A stretch of DNA of 64,000 bases from Cyclobacterium amurskyense (GTDB taxonomy: Bacteria > Bacteroidota > Bacteroidia > Cytophagales > Cyclobacteriaceae). The notes below the pieces were generated by a model that saw only the letters and a list, made by a program, of their open reading frames with translations, was not told the DNA's origin and ran no database searches. Where the stretch lies: assembly GCF_001050135.1 (NCBI RefSeq), contig NZ_CP012040.1:248001-312000 (forward strand), read 5' to 3'. The position numbers were made by a program, and so were the translations under genes. Shown here piece by piece: positions 60,659-64,000 of the stretch; the stretch's first letter is position 1; every line of letters starts with the position of its first letter.

Positions 60659-61903
60659 ATGAATTTAATCGACCCAAAAATAGTACTTGACAAAAAGGAA
60701 GGTGTAGTTGAAATCAAGAACTATATTAACAAGCTTAAAATTGTAAAAGAGTTATACACTCTTGGAAACAATACTGCCAGTAATATTTGCAATCTGGTTG
60801 GCATTAGTTTACCTACAGTTAACCTCTTGTTAACAGACTTATTGGAGGAGCAGATTATAATTAAAGAAGGCAGGGGACAATCTCAGGGAGGTCGAAAACC
60901 AGACCTGTACGGACTAGCCCCGGGCTCCTTCTATATTTTGGGAATTGATTTGAATAGATTTGGCGCAAAGGCCGCCATTTACAACACAAAGAATGAAAAG
61001 GTTAGTAAGATTGAATCAATTAAATTATCCTTAAATAATGAATTGGAAACACTGGATGCTATCTATGATTTCTCTATGAAAATCATTCATTCTTCTGGGA
61101 TTCCTGAGGAAAAAGTCATTGCAGTTGGCATAAGTATGCCTGGGCTGGTGGACAGTGTTTCAGGTGTAAACCACACCTATCTAAAATCTGGCAAAAAGAC
61201 TCTCAAGGATCAATTAGAGGATAAATTTGGCAGAAAAGTTTTTATAGAAAATGATGCTAGAGCTAAAACACTGGCAGAGTTTAAATTTGCAAATAAAGGC
61301 ACAAACAAAAATGTGATGGGCATTTTTGTTGATTGGGGAATAGGCTTAGGCATAATTATAGACGAAAAACTCTATAGAGGCTATTCAGGGTTTGCTGGAG
61401 AATTTAGCCATTCACCTTTATTTGATGCAAAAGAGATTAGCTGCACTTGTGGCAAAAGAGGATGTTTGGAGGCGGTGGCTTCAGGTGGAGCAGTAGTCCG
61501 CTTGGCTAAGGATGCTATATTATTGGATAAAGACTCAATTCTAGCCAAACTAGCAGACGGTAAAGAGGAAAACCTTGAGCCTTCCACAGTAGTAGAGGCA
61601 GCAATTGCAGGAGACCAGAGAGCCATAAGTATATTGTCGGATGTAGGTTTAGATTTGGGAAGAGGAATTGCCATTTTGATACAGTTGTTAAACCCTGAAT
61701 TAATTATTTTAGGAGGGGCAATAGCTGAAGCCAAACAGTACATAACTACGCCAATTCAACAGGCATTGAATATATACAGTATGGCGAAATTAAGAGAGAA
61801 AACCTCGATAGAACTTTCTCAATTAGGGATGGAAGTAGGCCTTAAAGGGGCTATTGCCATCGTTAATGAGCATATTTTTGAGGACACAATAAATTCACAA
61901 TAG
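60659..61903 (+). CDS. ROK-family transcriptional regulator
   Basis: This 414-residue NagC/Mlc-type repressor has an N-terminal winged helix (about 25-75; NTASNICNLVGISLPTVNLLL) and a ROK sugar-kinase-like domain (about 85-400) with ATP-like motif ILGIDLNRFGAKAAIYN and FVDWGIGLGIIID. The zinc knuckle is SCTCGKRGCLEAV. The GEFSHSP motif lacks the usual GH pair of kinases, so a regulator without kinase activity is preferred. It is followed by the NagB fusion after 24 bp and is likely to control that gene and perhaps the divergent glycosylasparaginase in response to an amino sugar. Confidence 0.9.
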   Translation: MNLIDPKIVLDKKEGVVEIKNYINKLKIVKELYTLGNNTASNICNLVGISLPTVNLLLTDLLEEQIIIKEGRGQSQGGRKPDLYGLAPGSFYILGIDLNRFGAKAAIYNTKNEKVSKIESIKLSLNNELETLDAIYDFSMKIIHSSGIPEEKVIAVGISMPGLVDSVSGVNHTYLKSGKKTLKDQLEDKFGRKVFIENDARAKTLAEFKFANKGTNKNVMGIFVDWGIGLGIIIDEKLYRGYSGFAGEFSHSPLFDAKEISCTCGKRGCLEAVASGGAVVRLAKDAILLDKDSILAKLADGKEENLEPSTVVEAAIAGDQRAISILSDVGLDLGRGIAILIQLLNPELIILGGAIAEAKQYITTPIQQALNIYSMAKLREKTSIELSQLGMEVGLKGAIAIVNEHIFEDTINSQ

Positions 61904-61927
61904 GTTAAACAAATTAGATACAAGCAT

Positions 61928-64000
61928 ATGTTAGCGAATTACCCACTTTCGAAGACTGAAGAAGCTTTCTTTAGAGATTCTGATATTGAAAAAATCACAA
62001 CAAAAATTCCTTATCTAGCAGTTGATAATTTTCCTAAGTTAGGTTTGCTTACAGCTTGCCGATTCTTGGAATGGGTTTCAACAAACCCTGAAGGGGTAAT
62101 TAGCTTACCTACTGGTAAAACTCCAGAATATTTCATCAAGTGGACAAAATTTCTTCTTGAGAATTGGGAGGGTAAAAAAGGCCTTGAAATTAGAGAAAAA
62201 TATGGTTTAATCGACTGTGCCAAGCCAGTACTAAATGGCCTTCATTTTGTACAGATAGATGAGTTTTATCCAATTTCATCAGCGCAAAAAAACAGCTTCT
62301 ACCATTATGTAAACAAGTTTTACATTGAAGGTCTAGGCTTGGATCCTAAAAAAGCGTTGCTTATAAACTCTGATGATATAATCCTCGCAGAAGGCAAAAG
62401 CTATAAAGAGATCTTTCCTGATTCAAAAGTAGATTTATCCCTAAGGTTTAGAGAGTATAAAACACCTCAAGAAAAATTGCAACAGGAATCCATCTACTTG
62501 ATCGATCAATGGTGTGGCAATTACGAAGCAAAAATCCGTGAAAAAGGTGGAATAGGTTTCTTCCTAGGAGGAATCGGCCCTGATGGTCATATTGCTTTCA
62601 ACACAAGAGGATCAGATATTTTTTCTACAACCAGACTTACAGAAACAAACTTTGAAACCCAAGCTGTTGCAGCAGGTGACCTAGGAGGTATTGAAATATC
62701 TGCCAATCGCCTTGTTATTACAATTGGCTTGGACACTATCGTTCATAACCCTGATGCTGTCGCTATTATTATAGCTGCTGGTGAAGCCAAAGCTGGTATA
62801 GTAAAACAATCATTGGAACATTCAATGACCAATGTTTATCCAGCCACAGTACTACAGAAATTAAAGAACGGTAGATTTTATATCACCAAAGGTGCTGGCT
62901 CCAAATTAACTGACAGTGCAGATCAGTATTACTTCACAGGTGAATGGAACGACACAAAGACCGAACGTTCTGTATTGGATCTTTGTAAGAAGTTGCAGAA
63001 ATATGGCCATCGTATCACACTGGAAGACCTTAGGAATGACAAGTACACCAGTCAAATCCCTGATTTGAATGAACATACTGTAAAGAATGTCATCAAAAGT
63101 ATCAGTGCGAAGATCGACAAGGGTATGGAAGAGGAGAAAAATGAAGTCTTCCTTCATACCGGACCTCACCATGATGATATCTCTTTAGGGATATTGCCAC
63201 AAATCACTAAGCAATTACATGAGAACAGCAATGATGCTCACTTTGCGGTACTTACATCTGGATTTACAGCTGTAACCAACACCTTTGTAATTGATACGCT
63301 TAGAAGTACCAAGAGATTCTTGGACAATGGAAGAATTCAAATGGTTAAATTTGAAGATTTCTATGCCTCAGGTTACAAGTTGAAAATGGACAAAGATGTG
63401 TACCATTACTTGACAAATGTAGCCTCTGACAATGCTGAAGAAAGACTTAGAGGACTATGTCACCGATTGGTGAGAGCCATTGTCTTCACCTTCGGTATCA
63501 AGTCGACAATGCAGTTAAGAGAGCAAATTAATGAAATCATCACTGTTCTTAAAAACTCCTATGATGGAGAAAAGAATCCAAAAAATATCCAGACCCTAAA
63601 AGGGATGATCAGGGAATTTGAGGAAGAACTTGTATGGGCTCACTTTGGTGTTCAAGTTAAAAATGTTCACCACCTAAGACTAGGATTCTATACAGGCGAT
63701 ATTTTCACAGAGCAACCAGACAAGAAAAGAGACGTAGAACCTATCCTCAATATGCTAAGGGAAATCAAACCTACGAAACTTAGTTTGACATTAGACCCTG
63801 AAGGCAGTGGCCCTGATACGCATTATAAAGTATTACAAGCAACTGCTGAAGCGGTAAGACAATGGAGCTTAGAAGAAGACCTCAGTAATTTTAAAATTAT
63901 AGGCTATAGGAACGTATGGTTTAAGTTCGATGCTGCTGAATCTAACGTTATTGTACCAGTTTCTTTGGGAGACATGTCAGTAATGGAAGATTCCTTCTCA
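61928..64000 (+). CDS. nagB: Glucosamine-6-phosphate deaminase fused to a PIG-L/LmbE domain (partial)
   Basis: The gene runs off the right edge with 691 codons visible and no stop. Residues about 20-330 are NagB-like: GVISLPTGKTPEYF (phosphate loop), FVQIDEFYPIS, and FFLGGIGPDGHIAFNTRG with the catalytic Asp/His. From about residue 395 a second domain starts with EVFLHTGPHHDDISLGILPQ (residues about 399-418), the metal site of LmbE/PIG-L deacetylases, here PHHDD in place of PHPDD. The fusion would join deacetylation and deamination of GlcNAc-6-phosphate. It follows the ROK gene, so a GlcNAc operon is likely. The sequence is truncated only by the window. Confidence 0.92.
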   Translation, partial: MLANYPLSKTEEAFFRDSDIEKITTKIPYLAVDNFPKLGLLTACRFLEWVSTNPEGVISLPTGKTPEYFIKWTKFLLENWEGKKGLEIREKYGLIDCAKPVLNGLHFVQIDEFYPISSAQKNSFYHYVNKFYIEGLGLDPKKALLINSDDIILAEGKSYKEIFPDSKVDLSLRFREYKTPQEKLQQESIYLIDQWCGNYEAKIREKGGIGFFLGGIGPDGHIAFNTRGSDIFSTTRLTETNFETQAVAAGDLGGIEISANRLVITIGLDTIVHNPDAVAIIIAAGEAKAGIVKQSLEHSMTNVYPATVLQKLKNGRFYITKGAGSKLTDSADQYYFTGEWNDTKTERSVLDLCKKLQKYGHRITLEDLRNDKYTSQIPDLNEHTVKNVIKSISAKIDKGMEEEKNEVFLHTGPHHDDISLGILPQITKQLHENSNDAHFAVLTSGFTAVTNTFVIDTLRSTKRFLDNGRIQMVKFEDFYASGYKLKMDKDVYHYLTNVASDNAEERLRGLCHRLVRAIVFTFGIKSTMQLREQINEIITVLKNSYDGEKNPKNIQTLKGMIREFEEELVWAHFGVQVKNVHHLRLGFYTGDIFTEQPDKKRDVEPILNMLREIKPTKLSLTLDPEGSGPDTHYKVLQATAEAVRQWSLEEDLSNFKIIGYRNVWFKFDAAESNVIVPVSLGDMSVMEDSFS

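Overview
The window looks like a chromosomal segment of a marine-type Bacteroidota, most plausibly order Cytophagales near Cyclobacteriaceae (Cyclobacterium, Algoriphagus or Echinicola). That placement is inference from several things. The DNA is AT-rich. Promoters for the SRP RNA and a tRNA match the Bacteroidota TTG-N19-TAnnTTTG pattern. Lipoproteins and single-domain response regulators are abundant, and the gene content includes a DUF1080 protein, NEW3-ABC and MlaE/F/D modules, AddAB, an AcnA-type aconitase and a NagB-PIG-L fusion. No phage, transposase, CRISPR array or rRNA operon is visible.

Layout: 1-0.9 kb is repeat-bearing non-coding DNA. 0.9-3.7 kb is a NEW3-ABC export operon, divergent from a membrane LytTR regulator. 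5.5-6.9 kb is a tandem Uma2 nuclease pair. 7-12 kb holds a DUF6786-like lipoprotein and a probable phosphonate module (exported type I phosphodiesterase, glycine-oxidase-like FAD enzyme, PhnX-like HAD hydrolase). 12.4-17.1 kb has lipoproteins, an acyltransferase and an exported DUF1080 plus Gfo/Idh/MocA pair. 17.3 kb is the small SRP RNA. 17.5-24.9 kb contains transaldolase, ftsE, a CPXCG protein, a DECR-like reductase, an AstE/AspA-like hydrolase, murB and a dCMP deaminase-like gene. 25-27 kb is sparse: an orphan receiver, a very acidic microprotein and a 48-residue membrane protein. 27-36.8 kb is housekeeping: peptide and nucleoside transporters, a cyclophilin, etfB-etfA-bfn, dnaB and a DnaQ-like exonuclease. 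37-42.5 kb holds a GNAT gene broken by one stop codon, a receiver, a histidine kinase lacking its histidine, an EEP-family protein and a MATE exporter. 42.7-50.4 kb has a CBS/DUF294 protein, tRNA-Arg and tRNA-Lys, acnA, the MlaE-MlaF-MlaD lipid transporter and another receiver. 50.9-57 kb is addB-addA. 57-64 kb ends in a YdcF-like protein, a CBS protein, cutC, a glycosylasparaginase and, divergently, a ROK regulator followed by a NagB-PIG-L fusion cut by the window edge.

The strongest candidates for something not yet described are these. First, a family of about 220 bp structured intergenic repeats, six copies in both orientations, with conserved hairpins. Second, the phosphonate-like trio headed by an exported phosphodiesterase. 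Third, a sensor kinase with Tyr in place of the phospho-acceptor His. Fourth, two short genes: an acidic Phe-spaced microprotein and a 48-residue membrane protein. I see no clear new defence or mobile system.
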